Assembly: GCA_025059715.1 (NCBI GenBank)
Contig: JANXCE010000001.1
Location: 1 to 64,000, forward strand
Reading direction: 5' to 3'
Origin: Caldimicrobium sp.
GTDB lineage: Bacteria; Desulfobacterota; Thermodesulfobacteria; Thermodesulfobacteriales; Thermodesulfobacteriaceae
Length of the DNA: 64,000 nucleotides
The position numbers were made by a program, and so were the translations under genes. Shown here piece by piece: positions 44,242 to 54,370 of the stretch; the first letter of the stretch is position 1, and every line of letters begins with the position of its first letter. The notes beneath the pieces were generated by a model. It searched no databases. It saw only the letters and a program-made list of their open reading frames with translations, and was not told where the DNA came from.

Positions 44242-45527
44242 TCTCGATTAATTAATTGTAATTCATCTTCAACCTTTATTTCCCCTCCTAAAGCATTTAT
44301 CCTTCCGGGGAGATCTTCATATCCTCTTTCTACAAGCTCTGCCTGATATAAGACAGTGGTGTTTTCTGCCAATAAACCCGCCAAAACTAAGGCTGCTCCC
44401 GCTCTTAAATCTGTAGCCCGAACCGGAGATCCTGTAAGGGGAGTGGGCCCCTTTATGAAGGCGGTTTTCTCCTCAATTAAAATATCTGCTCCAAGACGAT
44501 TTAATTCCATAGCATAGAGAAAACGATTTTCAAAGAGGTTTTCCCTAATGGTTGATAGACCTTGGGCTTGGGTAAGTAAAACAGCAAAAATTGGTTGTAA
44601 ATCTGTAGGAAAACCAGGATAGGGAGCGGTTTGAATTTCTAAAGGATATAAATTTTTGCTTCTTTTGGCTTTAACAGTGTTTTTGTCAAATTTTTCTATG
44701 GTTCCTCCCATCTCTCTAAATTTTAACAGGGGATACTCCAGAAATTCCCACGGGAAATTGCGAATTATAATTTCATTTTCTGGAAATAGAGCAGAGAGTA
44801 TGAGAAAGGTGCCTGCTTCAATTCTATCGGATATGATCTCCATTTTTACAGGCTTAAGGTGTTTTTTACCTTTTATGAGGATTGTATCTTCACCCGCACC
44901 CTTTATTTCTGCTCCCATTTTTTTTAACATCTTCGCTAAAAATATTACCTCAGGTTCCTTAGCTGCATTCTTTATCTTGGTCTCACCTTCTGCTAAACTT
45001 GCAGCCATAAGGAGATTTTCTGTGGCAGTAACCGACGGAAAGTCAAGAATAATCTCTCCTCCTTTTAGTTTACTGGCTTTGGCTATTAAGTTACCATGAT
45101 CTAAAGTTATTTCTGCGGAGAGCTTTTTGAGACCCCTTTCGTGAAAGTTTACAGGTCTTTTGCCAATAGCACAACCACCTGGAAGGGGAACAATGGCCTC
45201 ACCAGTTGAGGCAGTTAAAGCTCCTAAAAAAAGGATTGAAGCCCTTATCTTAGAAGCAAGCTCATAGGGAATGTCAACTCTGCTTACATGAGAAGTATCA
45301 ACAAATAGCTCGGATCCCTTAAAGAAATATTTACCTCCTAAATGCTCTAAAATTCTTAACATACAGAATACATCTCTCACCCTGGGAACATTTTTAAATT
45401 GATACTCACCCCTGGCAAGGAGACAACAAGCTAAAGCAGGTAACACTGCATTCTTGGCTCCCTTAACCTCGATTTCGCCCTTTAAAGGCTTCATCCCTTT
45501 AATCACATACTTCAATCCTCTCTCCAT
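44238..45527 (-). CDS. murA: UDP-N-acetylglucosamine 1-carboxyvinyltransferase
   Basis: 429 residues, normal for MurA, which transfers enolpyruvyl from PEP to UDP-GlcNAc as the first committed step of peptidoglycan synthesis. The catalytic Cys119 is present in PLPGGCAIGKRP, so a fosfomycin-sensitive type is expected. Other motifs: GAKNAVLPALACCLL, YPGFPTDLQPIFAVLLTQA and TDLRAGAALVLAGLLAEN. The start overlaps the prmC end by 16 bp, but the second Met at residue 12 may be the true start. Confidence 0.96.
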   Translation of the reverse strand: MERGLKYVIKGMKPLKGEIEVKGAKNAVLPALACCLLARGEYQFKNVPRVRDVFCMLRILEHLGGKYFFKGSELFVDTSHVSRVDIPYELASKIRASILFLGALTASTGEAIVPLPGGCAIGKRPVNFHERGLKKLSAEITLDHGNLIAKASKLKGGEIILDFPSVTATENLLMAASLAEGETKIKNAAKEPEVIFLAKMLKKMGAEIKGAGEDTILIKGKKHLKPVKMEIISDRIEAGTFLILSALFPENEIIIRNFPWEFLEYPLLKFREMGGTIEKFDKNTVKAKRSKNLYPLEIQTAPYPGFPTDLQPIFAVLLTQAQGLSTIRENLFENRFLYAMELNRLGADILIEEKTAFIKGPTPLTGSPVRATDLRAGAALVLAGLLAENTTVLYQAELVERGYEDLPGRINALGGEIKVEDELQLINRE

Positions 45528-46342
45528 ATCAGCACCACCCTTGGATAACCTAAGAGATCCTTAAAAATTTTATAAGAACTTTTATGAATCAATTCCTCTA
45601 TTTTAGGAGCTTGATTATAACCCATTTCAAAGAGAATAAAACCTTGAGGATATAGATACTTGTAACCCTCTCTAATTATGATTTCCTGATACTCTGTGCC
45701 TTTTGGTCCTGCAATTAATGCCTCTTTGGGCTCAAAGTCCTTTACTTCCCAAGGTAGAGTTTCCCACTCTTCAAGAGATAGGTAGGGAGGATTAGATATA
45801 ATAGCCTTAAAAAGAGGCTGCTCTTTAAGTGAGCTCAACCAATTGCCTCGGATCAAAAAAAGCCTCTCTTCTACTTGATATTTTTGGGCGTTTATTTTGG
45901 CCACTGTTAGTGCCTTTGAGGATACATCAACGGCTAAAACTTTTAGTTTAGGTCTTTCCAGTAGAAGAGTTATGGAGATTATGCCTGAACCACAGCCTAA
46001 CTCCAAAATCCAACCCTCTTCAATCCCTAATTGGAGAAATACCTCTACAATTAGTTCAGTCTCCCCTCGGGGAATTAGCACGCCCTCTTCAATATAAAAG
46101 GCTCTTCCAAAAAAGAAGGCTTTTTTTAGTATATAGGGAAGAGGTTTACCAGTTAATCTCTCCTTCAATATTTGGTGAAGTGCCTCAAAGGGAACATCTT
46201 TTTCCAGGTGGAGATACACGTTTAGGGGGGAAATATTGAGAAAATGGGCGATTATATCTTGGGCCTCTTGTTGTGCATATATTTTTTCCTCTATCCTTAC
46301 AAGCTCTTCTCTGAGATAAGAGAGTGCTTCTCTAACTTTCAT
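45512..46342 (-). CDS. prmC: Peptide chain release factor N5-glutamine methyltransferase
   Basis: 276 residues. It methylates the Gln of the GGQ motif in RF1/RF2. N-terminal helical domain (1-75), then a Rossmann SAM domain: ILELGCGSGIISITLL, and the catalytic NPPY within AIISNPPYLSLEEWETLP. PRGETELIVE is another family motif. prfA is not adjacent. Overlaps the upstream methyltransferase by 11 bp and murA by 16 bp. Confidence 0.94.
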   Translation of the reverse strand: MKVREALSYLREELVRIEEKIYAQQEAQDIIAHFLNISPLNVYLHLEKDVPFEALHQILKERLTGKPLPYILKKAFFFGRAFYIEEGVLIPRGETELIVEVFLQLGIEEGWILELGCGSGIISITLLLERPKLKVLAVDVSSKALTVAKINAQKYQVEERLFLIRGNWLSSLKEQPLFKAIISNPPYLSLEEWETLPWEVKDFEPKEALIAGPKGTEYQEIIIREGYKYLYPQGFILFEMGYNQAPKIEELIHKSSYKIFKDLLGYPRVVLIWRED

Positions 46343-46976
46343 CTTTAGGAGATAGCTTGTTGAGGATTATTTCTATACATTCATTGGAATCCGTGATTTT
46401 GCGAATACTTGTTTTTACCTCAAAAAAAGATTCTGCTTGATAAAGAAAGGGAATCAAAATTCTTTTTCTATCCATGGAATGAGCTAATAAAACCTCCCCT
46501 CCTTCTTTTAATCCCTTCCGAAAAAGCTCCAAAAGAGGTTTATAGTATATTCTTTTGTAGATCACTTCTGCTCCAACTATAAGATCAAACTTCTGCTCTA
46601 AATGAGCTTCGAGCCAGTTTAGTTTTTGGGTTTGAAGGGTTAATCCGTTAATTGAAGCAGAAATTTTTATTAATTCTAAGGGAAGATCATCACAATCAGT
46701 GGCAACTACCTTATGACCAAGGGCACTGGCAAATAAACTTACTACCCCTAATCCTGCCCCAATCTCTAAGATTTCTTTCACTGGTTCTATATTGAATAGA
46801 TAATCCGCAAGAATTAAACTGGATTCCCAAATTTTGAACCAAAAGGGAAATGCTTCTGACTCTAATAGAGGATCCCCTCTAAAAATTTCTTCTAAATGAG
46901 AGGGTCTTACAATTTTGAGAGCTTTGCCTCTAATGGTTATATTTTCTTCTTCTAAAGTGAGATGTTCAATGGACAT
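46332..46976 (-). CDS. SAM-dependent methyltransferase, METTL21/lysine-methyltransferase-like
   Basis: 214 residues. The SAM site is clear: ILEIGAGLGVVSLFASALG, VVATDCDDLPLELI, and FDLIVGAEVIYKRIYYKPLLELF, a D/AEVIY motif in place of the acidic D-x-x-Y. The WESSLILADYL helix before the SAM site resembles the Methyltransf_16 group, which methylates protein lysines. The substrate cannot be predicted. It is the first gene of the methyltransferase-prmC-murA-holB block. Confidence 0.75.
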   Translation of the reverse strand: MSIEHLTLEEENITIRGKALKIVRPSHLEEIFRGDPLLESEAFPFWFKIWESSLILADYLFNIEPVKEILEIGAGLGVVSLFASALGHKVVATDCDDLPLELIKISASINGLTLQTQKLNWLEAHLEQKFDLIVGAEVIYKRIYYKPLLELFRKGLKEGGEVLLAHSMDRKRILIPFLYQAESFFEVKTSIRKITDSNECIEIILNKLSPKDES

Positions 46977-47015
46977 TACATTTCCTTTGTTTGATTAATT
47001 TTAATTTAAGTATAT

Positions 47016-47762
47016 TTAATTTAAGTATATACTAAGAATGATTAAAGCCAATAATAGGCGATAAACTACGAAGGCATACATGGAATGTTTTTTTAGGAAG
47101 GAGAGCAAAAAAATTATAGCTAAGAGGCTTGAAAGGGTAGAGGAGATAAAGCCTGTTAAGGCCATTTCAAAGGTAATAATTTCACTTTTTACAAGTTCCA
47201 GGCTTTCATATAAACCTGCTCCAAGGATTAAAGGAGCGCCAGCAAGAAAAGAGAATTTGGCTGCTTCTTCTCTCTTCAAGCCCACAAGAAGGCCTGCTGA
47301 GATGGTAATTCCACTTCGTGATGTTCCAGGAAAGAGGGCTAAAGCTTGAGCACAACCAATAAATAGGGCCTTCGCAATGGTTAGATCTCCTATTGATTTT
47401 TCCTTTTTTCCAAATCTTTCCCCGATTACCATAGGTAAGGACATGATTATCAACATAAGGGCAACAGATTCCGGAGACCTGAAATAGTTTTCAATTAGGG
47501 ATTCTAAAGAGAGGCCTGCTAAAGCTCCAGGTATAGCGGAAAGGAAAATAAATCTTTTATATTGCCAGATTTCACCTAACTCTCGGTGGTAGTAAAGCAA
47601 AATAGCTAAAAAAGAGCCCAAGTGAATGAAGGCATCAAAGGAGAGGTTACTTGGAAAGTTGATAAAATTAGCAAAGAGTATGAGATGACCAGTACTGGAG
47701 ATGGGCAAAAACTCAGTTAAGCCCTGAATAATGCCTAAGATTAAAGGATAGATAAGCAGCAT
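47016..47762 (-). CDS. uppP: Undecaprenyl-diphosphatase UppP/BacA
   Basis: 248 residues with about seven hydrophobic segments. It dephosphorylates undecaprenyl-PP to recycle the lipid carrier for peptidoglycan and LPS. Motifs: GLTEFLPISSTGHLIL (catalytic Glu region) and ALFPGTSRSGITISAGLLVG (PGTSRSGxT). Within the minus-strand cell-wall block, near murA. Confidence 0.96.
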   Translation of the reverse strand: MLLIYPLILGIIQGLTEFLPISSTGHLILFANFINFPSNLSFDAFIHLGSFLAILLYYHRELGEIWQYKRFIFLSAIPGALAGLSLESLIENYFRSPESVALMLIIMSLPMVIGERFGKKEKSIGDLTIAKALFIGCAQALALFPGTSRSGITISAGLLVGLKREEAAKFSFLAGAPLILGAGLYESLELVKSEIITFEMALTGFISSTLSSLLAIIFLLSFLKKHSMYAFVVYRLLLALIILSIYLN

Positions 47763-47785
47763 AAAACCAAGCCTTCTTTATCGTA

Positions 47786-48772
47786 TTATAGGAATCTTTT
47801 TCTACGAAAATAGATTAGAATAGATAAGCAGATCGTAACAATAATAGCGTTAACGATATAAAAAGCATGAGGGGTTCCTTTAAGAGGCCCTAACTCCTGA
47901 AAGGGAAGTGGAATATTCATACCATACATACTATAAATAACAGTGGGAATAGCTAACACCACCGCCATAGTTGCTAAAAATTTCATAATTACATTAACAT
48001 TGTTGTTGATAATAGAAGCGTAGGCATCCATTGTATTAGAAAGAATGTTTATGAAAATTCTGGTCATCTCTAGGGCTTGTTTATTTTCTATTTGAACATC
48101 TTCTAAGAGCTCTAGGTCTTCTTCTGTTAATCTTAAGTATCTTCCGGCCTGTAACTTAGTTAGAACTACATCGTTACCTTGAAGAGAGGTATTAAAATAG
48201 GTCAAGGTTTTTTCTAAGCTAAGCATCTTGAGAAATTCTTCATTACTAAGGGCCTTAAAAATTAGTTCTTCATACTCTTCAATTGTTTTATCGATTTGTC
48301 TTAAAAATTTGATATATAATGATGTAGCTTTATAAAAAAAATTAAGGAGGAAAAGAACGGGTTTCTGGAGATCAAAGGTTCTACTTTTATTGACAAAGTT
48401 AATGAAATCTTCAAATATGGGATGATCGATAAGACAGATGGTCAGAATATTTTCTTCCGTAATTACTATCCCAATGGGAATAGTTTCATATCTCACATAT
48501 AAACCCGAAGGAGCGGGATTGGGAATTCTAATAATTATTAAAACCTGATTTTCCTCCTTTTCTAATCTTGGTCTTTCCTCTTCGTCTAAAGGATATCGGA
48601 GGAACTCTGGCAATATCTTAAGTCTTGTTTCCAAGTAGTTGATTTCAAGCTCGGTGGGATTGGTTACGCAAATCCAACTATGCTTTTTTATTTCCTCCGC
48701 AGGGACTAAAAGGCCTCTTTCCGAACAAAAAATTTTAATCATCGCTACAGGAATACCTTGGAAATTTTCCAT
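47786..48772 (-). CDS. corA: CorA-family magnesium/divalent cation transporter
   Basis: 328 residues. It forms a pentameric inner-membrane channel with a long helical cytoplasmic funnel. The signature YGMNIPLPF sits between two C-terminal membrane segments (VVLAIPTVIYSM and FYIVNAIIVTICLSILIYF). The preceding coiled helix (SNTMDAYASIINNNVNVIMKF) is the classic stalk. The start is ambiguous: ATG 48772, or the Met at residue 11, which has a weak AAGG about 12 bp upstream. Confidence 0.92.
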   Translation of the reverse strand: MENFQGIPVAMIKIFCSERGLLVPAEEIKKHSWICVTNPTELEINYLETRLKILPEFLRYPLDEEERPRLEKEENQVLIIIRIPNPAPSGLYVRYETIPIGIVITEENILTICLIDHPIFEDFINFVNKSRTFDLQKPVLFLLNFFYKATSLYIKFLRQIDKTIEEYEELIFKALSNEEFLKMLSLEKTLTYFNTSLQGNDVVLTKLQAGRYLRLTEEDLELLEDVQIENKQALEMTRIFINILSNTMDAYASIINNNVNVIMKFLATMAVVLAIPTVIYSMYGMNIPLPFQELGPLKGTPHAFYIVNAIIVTICLSILIYFRRKRFL

Positions 48773-48883
48773 ATTTAACTTCTTTTTTTCCGAGTGTCAA
48801 TAGTGATTCCCATGGAAAGGGATAGCTAAAAAGAGAATAAAAAGTCGTTGATATTTGCCTTTAGGAATTTATATTTAATTCCG

Positions 48884-49990
48884 ATGAAAAAACTTTATCT
48901 TACATTGATATTTTTATCCTTAGGAGTCTTGGTGTTTTTTCTTTCCAAGAAATTAATCTTTTCAAGCCCTGTTTATGAAAAAGCGGAGATACGACCTGTA
49001 AAACGGGTTATTTATGCTTCAGGCTATGTTAGGCCTGTTGAGTATGTAATAATTAAAGGAGAAGTGGCAGGTTATGTTAAGAAGATTTATGCCAAAGAGG
49101 GAGATTTTGTTAGGAAGGGTAGCCTTCTTGCGGAGTTGGAGCCAAGGGGTCTTCCTGCTCAACTCGCCGAAATTGAAAGGAGATTAGCCTTAGTAGAGGA
49201 GAGATTAAATCCTGAGTCAGACTATCTCCAAAGTATCAGAAAGGAAGTGGAGGTTGCTAAGAGGGAGTTTCAAAATGAAGGCCAAAAGCTTAAGAGAAGA
49301 GAAGAATTATTCAAAGAGGGGTTGATTGCTCGAGAGGATTTAGAGGAGGCTCAAAAGCGCTACGAAAACGCAAAAGATACCTTGGAAAAGCTCCAAAGAA
49401 AATATGAGGATACTGTAAAGTCTTTGGCTACCGAAAGAAAAATTCTCCTTGAGCAAAAGAGGTTTTTTTCTGCAGAATGGGGAAAATATCTGATTAAAGC
49501 TCCTATTACCGGCACAATTTTAAAGAAGTATGTGGAAGAAGGGGACTATGTTAATCCTTTTTTTGGAGATAACAAACTTTTTAGTATAGGAAGTAGTAGT
49601 TTGGAGGTAATTTTAGAGGTGGATGAGGAGTATGCCGGATTAGTTAGAGAGAAACAAAGGGTTTTTTTATCCTTTGACAGCCATCCAGAAAGGATCTTTG
49701 AGGGAGAGCTTTTTCAAATAACCAGGGAAATAGATAAAACTAAAAGAAGCTTTATTGTTAAAGTAAAACTTAAAGAGTCTTTGTCCTTACCTGCTCAGGC
49801 AACAGCAGAGGCTAATATACTTTTAGAGGAAAAAGAAGCCTTAGTTATTCCCCTTAGGGCGATCAGGGAGAAAGATTGGGTAGAGGTTAGGGGTAGAGGT
49901 AAAGTAAAGGTTCAATTGGGAGAGCGCTATGGGGATTATGTGGAAGTTTTAACGGGTCTCAAAGCAGGAGAGGAGGTTAGAGTTTTTTAG
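48884..49990 (+). CDS. HlyD/MacA-type periplasmic adaptor
   Basis: About 368 residues from ATG 48884; an upstream TTG at 48848 is less likely. One N-terminal membrane anchor (KLYLTLIFLSLGVLVFFL), a biotinyl-lipoyl half-motif (GEVAGYVKKIYAKEGDFVRKGSLLAELE), a long coiled-coil hairpin (about 100-200), the second half-motif (IKAPITGTILKKYVEEGDYV), then barrel domains. It links the inner-membrane FtsX-like permease to an outer-membrane channel. No TolC gene is adjacent. The stop overlaps the permease GTG start by one base. Confidence 0.9.
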   Translation: MKKLYLTLIFLSLGVLVFFLSKKLIFSSPVYEKAEIRPVKRVIYASGYVRPVEYVIIKGEVAGYVKKIYAKEGDFVRKGSLLAELEPRGLPAQLAEIERRLALVEERLNPESDYLQSIRKEVEVAKREFQNEGQKLKRREELFKEGLIAREDLEEAQKRYENAKDTLEKLQRKYEDTVKSLATERKILLEQKRFFSAEWGKYLIKAPITGTILKKYVEEGDYVNPFFGDNKLFSIGSSSLEVILEVDEEYAGLVREKQRVFLSFDSHPERIFEGELFQITREIDKTKRSFIVKVKLKESLSLPAQATAEANILLEEKEALVIPLRAIREKDWVEVRGRGKVKVQLGERYGDYVEVLTGLKAGEEVRVF

Positions 49991-51234
49991 TGAAAGCTGT
50001 TCTATTTATAAGTTTTGCCCTTTTGAAAAAGCGAAAAAAACAGACTATGGTTACTCTATTAGGTGTAGCCATTAGTGTATCTGCATTTGTTGTGATGAGT
50101 TCCATTATGTTCGGTTTTCAAAAATACTTTATTCAGCAGGTAATTGATATTGAAGCTCATATCACCATCCGACCTAAGGAGGAATTAGCGGAAGATAGGT
50201 TGATTAGGAAATTTGATAATAGGAGCCTGATCAAAGTTTACGGCAATCGTCCTAAGGAAAAGGATAGGATCTTGGGATGGAAGGAAATAATAAGGAGGTT
50301 GGAACAAAATCCCCATATCTTAGCTGTCGCCCCCCATTTAGAGAGTAAAGGAGTCCTTAAATATGGTGCTAAAGAAAAACCTGTTAGTATAATAGGTATA
50401 GAACCCTCTTTAGAGGTCAGGGCTTCAGTCATAGAACGGTTCTTAGAAAATAAAAATCTAAAGGCATTAGATACTAATAGGGATAGTGTCATCATTGGAA
50501 AGGTGGTGGCTCGAGATCTTGGATTGCAGGAAATATATAGAAAGGTAGTTTTGTCGCTGCCTAATGGGGAAATTAAAATGGTAAAAGTAGTAGATTTTTT
50601 AAATTCAGGGATTACCAACATTGATGCGACAAGGGTTTACATGCCCTTAAAAACTCTTCAGGCCCTTTTAGGGAAGGTAGAGGAGGTTAATGTTTTAATT
50701 GTAAAGATAAAGGATGTAAATCAAGCAGAAGCAGTAGCTAAGGCTCTAAAAAAAGAGATTAGATACGAGGTAGAGTCCTGGCAAAGGGCCTATGTGAATT
50801 TTCTAAAACTTTTCAAGGTTCAAAATTTGATCACCTATATCATAGTTTTGGTTATAATAACAGTTTCTGCCTTTGGAATCTTCAACATTATTATGATGAC
50901 AGTCATGGAAAAAAGAAAGGAAATTGCCATACTTATGGCTATGGGTTTTACTTCCAAAGATATTACCCTAATTTTTCTATTCACAGGTTTAGTTACAAGT
51001 ATTTTGGGAGGAATTTTAGGATTTTTAATAGCTTTTGGACTTCTTGAATATCTTTCCGCTATAGAATTAGATATTGAAGGATTGCTTAGGAGTAAGGGCT
51101 TTATTTTGGATAGATCCTATACCTATTATCTTCTGGGTTTTTTTCTAACCTTGTTTTTTTCTCTTTTAGCCAGTTTTTATCCCGCATACAGGGCTAGCAA
51201 GTTAGACCCGGTAGAAATCTTTAAAAGCCTCTAA
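49990..51234 (+). CDS. FtsX/MacB-type ABC transporter permease
   Basis: 414 residues. Four hydrophobic segments are visible: one near residues 18-45 and three C-terminal (ITYIIVLVIITVSAFGIFNII, IFLFTGLVTSILGGILGFLIAFGLLEYL, YLLGFFLTLFFSLLASF). The periplasmic domain lies between. The conserved final motif YPAYRASKLDPVEIFK is typical of MacB/LolC/FtsX permeases. With the HlyD gene and the ATPase it forms a DevBCA/MacAB-like exporter of lipoprotein, glycolipid or peptide; the substrate is unknown. Confidence 0.92.
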   Translation: MKAVLFISFALLKKRKKQTMVTLLGVAISVSAFVVMSSIMFGFQKYFIQQVIDIEAHITIRPKEELAEDRLIRKFDNRSLIKVYGNRPKEKDRILGWKEIIRRLEQNPHILAVAPHLESKGVLKYGAKEKPVSIIGIEPSLEVRASVIERFLENKNLKALDTNRDSVIIGKVVARDLGLQEIYRKVVLSLPNGEIKMVKVVDFLNSGITNIDATRVYMPLKTLQALLGKVEEVNVLIVKIKDVNQAEAVAKALKKEIRYEVESWQRAYVNFLKLFKVQNLITYIIVLVIITVSAFGIFNIIMMTVMEKRKEIAILMAMGFTSKDITLIFLFTGLVTSILGGILGFLIAFGLLEYLSAIELDIEGLLRSKGFILDRSYTYYLLGFFLTLFFSLLASFYPAYRASKLDPVEIFKSL

Positions 51235-51237
51235 GCT

Positions 51238-51915
51238 ATGCTTTTAAGGTTAGAAAACATTGAGAAGTGGGTAGGTAAAGAGTATATCTTAAAAAAAGTT
51301 TCGCTAAAAATTGAGAGGGGAGATTTTGTAGCCATTGTGGGCCCCTCTGGCTCAGGTAAAAGTTCATTGTTGTATATTATGGGCCTTTTAGATAAGCCTA
51401 CCAGTGGAAATATATATTATCATAATAAAGTTATTGACTTCTCTAATAAAGATTGGATTTGTAAGTTTCGTAATGAGACTATAGGGTTTGTCTTTCAATT
51501 TCATTATTTAATACCAGAGTTAAATGTGCTAGAGAATGTTATGGCGCCTCAGATAAAAAGGGGGTTCTCTATTAAAGAGGCTGAAGATAGGTCAATTCTA
51601 CTGTTAGAACGTTTAGGACTAAAGGGGAAAGAGAGGCGTCAAATTTTTGAAATTTCTGGCGGAGAAATGCAGCGAGTTGCCATCGCAAGGGCTTTAGCTA
51701 ACGATCCAGAGATTTTACTTTGTGATGAACCTACTGGAAATTTAGATAGTAAAAATACACATATGGTCATGGAGATCTTTCGTGAGATAAATCAAAGGGG
51801 GACGACAATTATAATGGTTACCCATGACCTGAATTTGGCTAAAGGGACCAAAAGAATCATAGAAATGCTTGATGGGGAGATAAAGACTTCATTTTATCTT
51901 GAAAGAGTGGATTAA
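51238..51915 (+). CDS. ABC transporter ATPase, LolD/MacB type
   Basis: 225 residues. Walker A VGPSGSGKSSLLYIMGLLDKPT, Q-loop FVFQFHYLIPELNVLENV, signature ISGGEMQRVAIARALANDP, Walker B ILLCDEPTGNLDSKNT. The ISGGE signature in place of LSGGE is a mild variation. Third gene of the HlyD-permease-ATPase unit, 3 bp after the permease. Confidence 0.95.
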   Translation: MLLRLENIEKWVGKEYILKKVSLKIERGDFVAIVGPSGSGKSSLLYIMGLLDKPTSGNIYYHNKVIDFSNKDWICKFRNETIGFVFQFHYLIPELNVLENVMAPQIKRGFSIKEAEDRSILLLERLGLKGKERRQIFEISGGEMQRVAIARALANDPEILLCDEPTGNLDSKNTHMVMEIFREINQRGTTIIMVTHDLNLAKGTKRIIEMLDGEIKTSFYLERVD

Positions 51916-51982
51916 AGGACTTAACTTTTAAAATAATTGCAAAAATTGGCTTGAAAAAAAAATTTAAAGGGAAGAAGAGAAG

Positions 51983-54370
51983 ATGAAGGAGTCTCAGGAA
52001 TTCAATCTCCAAGAATTACCAGAGGGGGAAGTTATTGATGTGCCCGAAAATCTGCCATTAATGGCCATAAGGGATATGGTTCTCTTCCCTTCCATGGTGG
52101 TTCCTCTCTTTGTTGGACGAGTTAAATCTCTCAGGGCGGTAGAGGAGGCTCAAAAAAGGGAGAATCTCATCGTGCTTTCCACTCAAAAGAACCCGCGTTT
52201 GGAAAATCCCCAACAAAAGGACATTTATAAAATTGGAACCTTAGCAATTATTTTAAAGACTATAAGTTTATCGGAAAATAGGAAAAAAGTGATTGTGCAA
52301 ATCCTGTCTAGAGTGGAAATAAAGGATTACTTGAAAATTGAACCTTTCTTTGAGGTAGCCATTGAACCATGTAAAGAGGTAGAGCCTGAGGTTATCACAC
52401 CTGATATAGAGGCTCTGATGCGAAGTGTAAAGTCAAATATTGAGAAATTGCTATCTCTCAAGGGAATTCAAAATCCAGAGCTGAGCCATGTTATTCAATC
52501 AATGGAGGAACCTGGTAGGTTGGCTGATTTAGTTGCTGCCTATCTTAAATTAAAGGTTCCTACTGCTCAAGAACTGCTTGAGACACTTGAGGGTAGGGAG
52601 AGGCTAAGTAAAATCTCTAAGATCCTTCTACAGGAAATTGAAATCACCACTTTACAGAACAAGATACAGAGTGAAGCTCAGGAAGAGATGGGCAGAACTC
52701 AACGGGAATACTTTCTTCGACAACAGCTAAAGGCTATTAAGCGAGAGCTTGGTGAGGAAGAGGACTTAGAATCGGACCTTAAGGAGCTAAAAAGGAAGAT
52801 CAAAAAAGCTAAGATGCCAAAAAAGGTTGAAGAAGAGGCTTTAAAACAGCTGAAGCGATTAGAGCTGATGCCTGCAGAATCCGCAGAAGCAGGGGTAATT
52901 AGAAATTATTTAGAATGGCTTTTAGAGCTTCCCTGGAACATCTCTACGACAGATAATTTGGATTTAAAACATGTGAAGAAAATCTTGGACGAAGATCATT
53001 ATGATCTTGAGAAAATAAAGGAGAGGTTGTTGGAATTTTTAGCAGTCAAAAAATTGAATCCCAATGCCAAGGGAGCTATTATTTGTTTTGTTGGGCCACC
53101 TGGTGTGGGTAAAACCAGTCTTGGAAAATCCATCGCTCGTGCCCTGGGAAGAAAGTTTGTGAGAGTGGCTTTGGGTGGAGTAAGGGATGAAGCGGAGATT
53201 CGTGGTCATCGAAGAACCTATGTGGGATCCATGCCAGGAAGGATAATACAGGGAATAAAACAAGCGGGAGTTAACAATCCAGTATTTCTCTTGGATGAAA
53301 TAGATAAGTTGTGTAGTGATTTTCATGGAGATCCAGGCTCTGCCCTGCTCGAAGTATTAGATCCCGAACAAAATAGGGAATTTGTGGATCATTACTTAGA
53401 TGTGCCCTTTGATCTATCAAAGGTCCTTTTTATAGCCACTGCCAATATGATTGAACCCATTCCCAAGGTGCTCTTAGACAGAATGGAGGTAATCTATCTT
53501 TCAGGTTACACCTTTAAAGAAAAATTAGAGATTGCTAACAGACATCTATTACCGAAATTATTGAAGGAACATGGCTTAAAGAAGAAAGATCTCCAACTTT
53601 CTGAGGAGGTTATCTTAAGGATTATTGAGGAATACACTTCTGAATCAGGAGTAAGGGAATTAGAAAGAAAGTTGGCTACTCTTTGTAGAAAAATAGCTCG
53701 AAAGAAGGCCGAAGGGGAAGAGGGCCCCTTTGAGATTACCCCAGAAAATTTGAAGGACTATCTGGGGCCACCAGAATACCTTGAAGAGATGAGATTAACC
53801 CAAGACGAGATTGGGGTAGCTACTGGGCTTGCCTGGACACCCCATGGAGGGGAGGTCCTTTATGTAGAAGCATTGGTTATGCCTGGGAAGGGGAATTTAA
53901 TTTTAACGGGATCCTTAGGGGATGTTATGAAAGAAAGTGCCCATGCAGCTCTATCTTACATCAGATCTATAAGTAAAGAGCTTAATCTTGATCCTAAGTT
54001 TTATACGAAATATGATTTTCATCTTCATGTGCCTGCTGGAGCTATTCCTAAGGATGGCCCAAGTGCAGGTGTCACTATGGCCATAGCCCTCATTTCCGCT
54101 CTGACCAAAAAACCTGTCTTTAGGGATTATGCTATGACTGGAGAGATCACCCTGAGAGGAAAGATTTTGCCTGTAGGTGGAATCAAAGAGAAGGCCCTTG
54201 CAGCTTTAAGAAAGGGTATTACTCAGGTTATAATTCCCATTCAAAATGAAAAGGATCTCGAAGAAATACCAGAGGATCTTAGATCACAAATTAAATTTAT
54301 AAAAGTTTCACATTTAGATGAAGTAAGAAAATTAGTGATAAAATTTTACAACAGGGAAACAAATGAGTGA
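51983..54370 (+). CDS. lon: ATP-dependent protease Lon
   Basis: 795 residues, normal for LonA, the soluble hexameric protease for misfolded and regulatory proteins. N-terminal LON domain ([22 protein letters not shown]), a coiled linker, AAA+ Walker [22 protein letters not shown], Walker [12 protein letters not shown], and the Ser-Lys protease domain: catalytic Ser in [19 protein letters not shown] and Lys in [18 protein letters not shown] 51983 follows a purine-rich GGGAAGAAGAGAAG site. The stop overlaps the NUDIX start by 8 bp. Confidence 0.97.
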   Translation: MKESQEFNLQELPEGEVIDVPENLPLMAIRDMVLFPSMVVPLFVGRVKSLRAVEEAQKRENLIVLSTQKNPRLENPQQKDIYKIGTLAIILKTISLSENRKKVIVQILSRVEIKDYLKIEPFFEVAIEPCKEVEPEVITPDIEALMRSVKSNIEKLLSLKGIQNPELSHVIQSMEEPGRLADLVAAYLKLKVPTAQELLETLEGRERLSKISKILLQEIEITTLQNKIQSEAQEEMGRTQREYFLRQQLKAIKRELGEEEDLESDLKELKRKIKKAKMPKKVEEEALKQLKRLELMPAESAEAGVIRNYLEWLLELPWNISTTDNLDLKHVKKILDEDHYDLEKIKERLLEFLAVKKLNPNAKGAIICFVGPPGVGKTSLGKSIARALGRKFVRVALGGVRDEAEIRGHRRTYVGSMPGRIIQGIKQAGVNNPVFLLDEIDKLCSDFHGDPGSALLEVLDPEQNREFVDHYLDVPFDLSKVLFIATANMIEPIPKVLLDRMEVIYLSGYTFKEKLEIANRHLLPKLLKEHGLKKKDLQLSEEVILRIIEEYTSESGVRELERKLATLCRKIARKKAEGEEGPFEITPENLKDYLGPPEYLEEMRLTQDEIGVATGLAWTPHGGEVLYVEALVMPGKGNLILTGSLGDVMKESAHAALSYIRSISKELNLDPKFYTKYDFHLHVPAGAIPKDGPSAGVTMAIALISALTKKPVFRDYAMTGEITLRGKILPVGGIKEKALAALRKGITQVIIPIQNEKDLEEIPEDLRSQIKFIKVSHLDEVRKLVIKFYNRETNE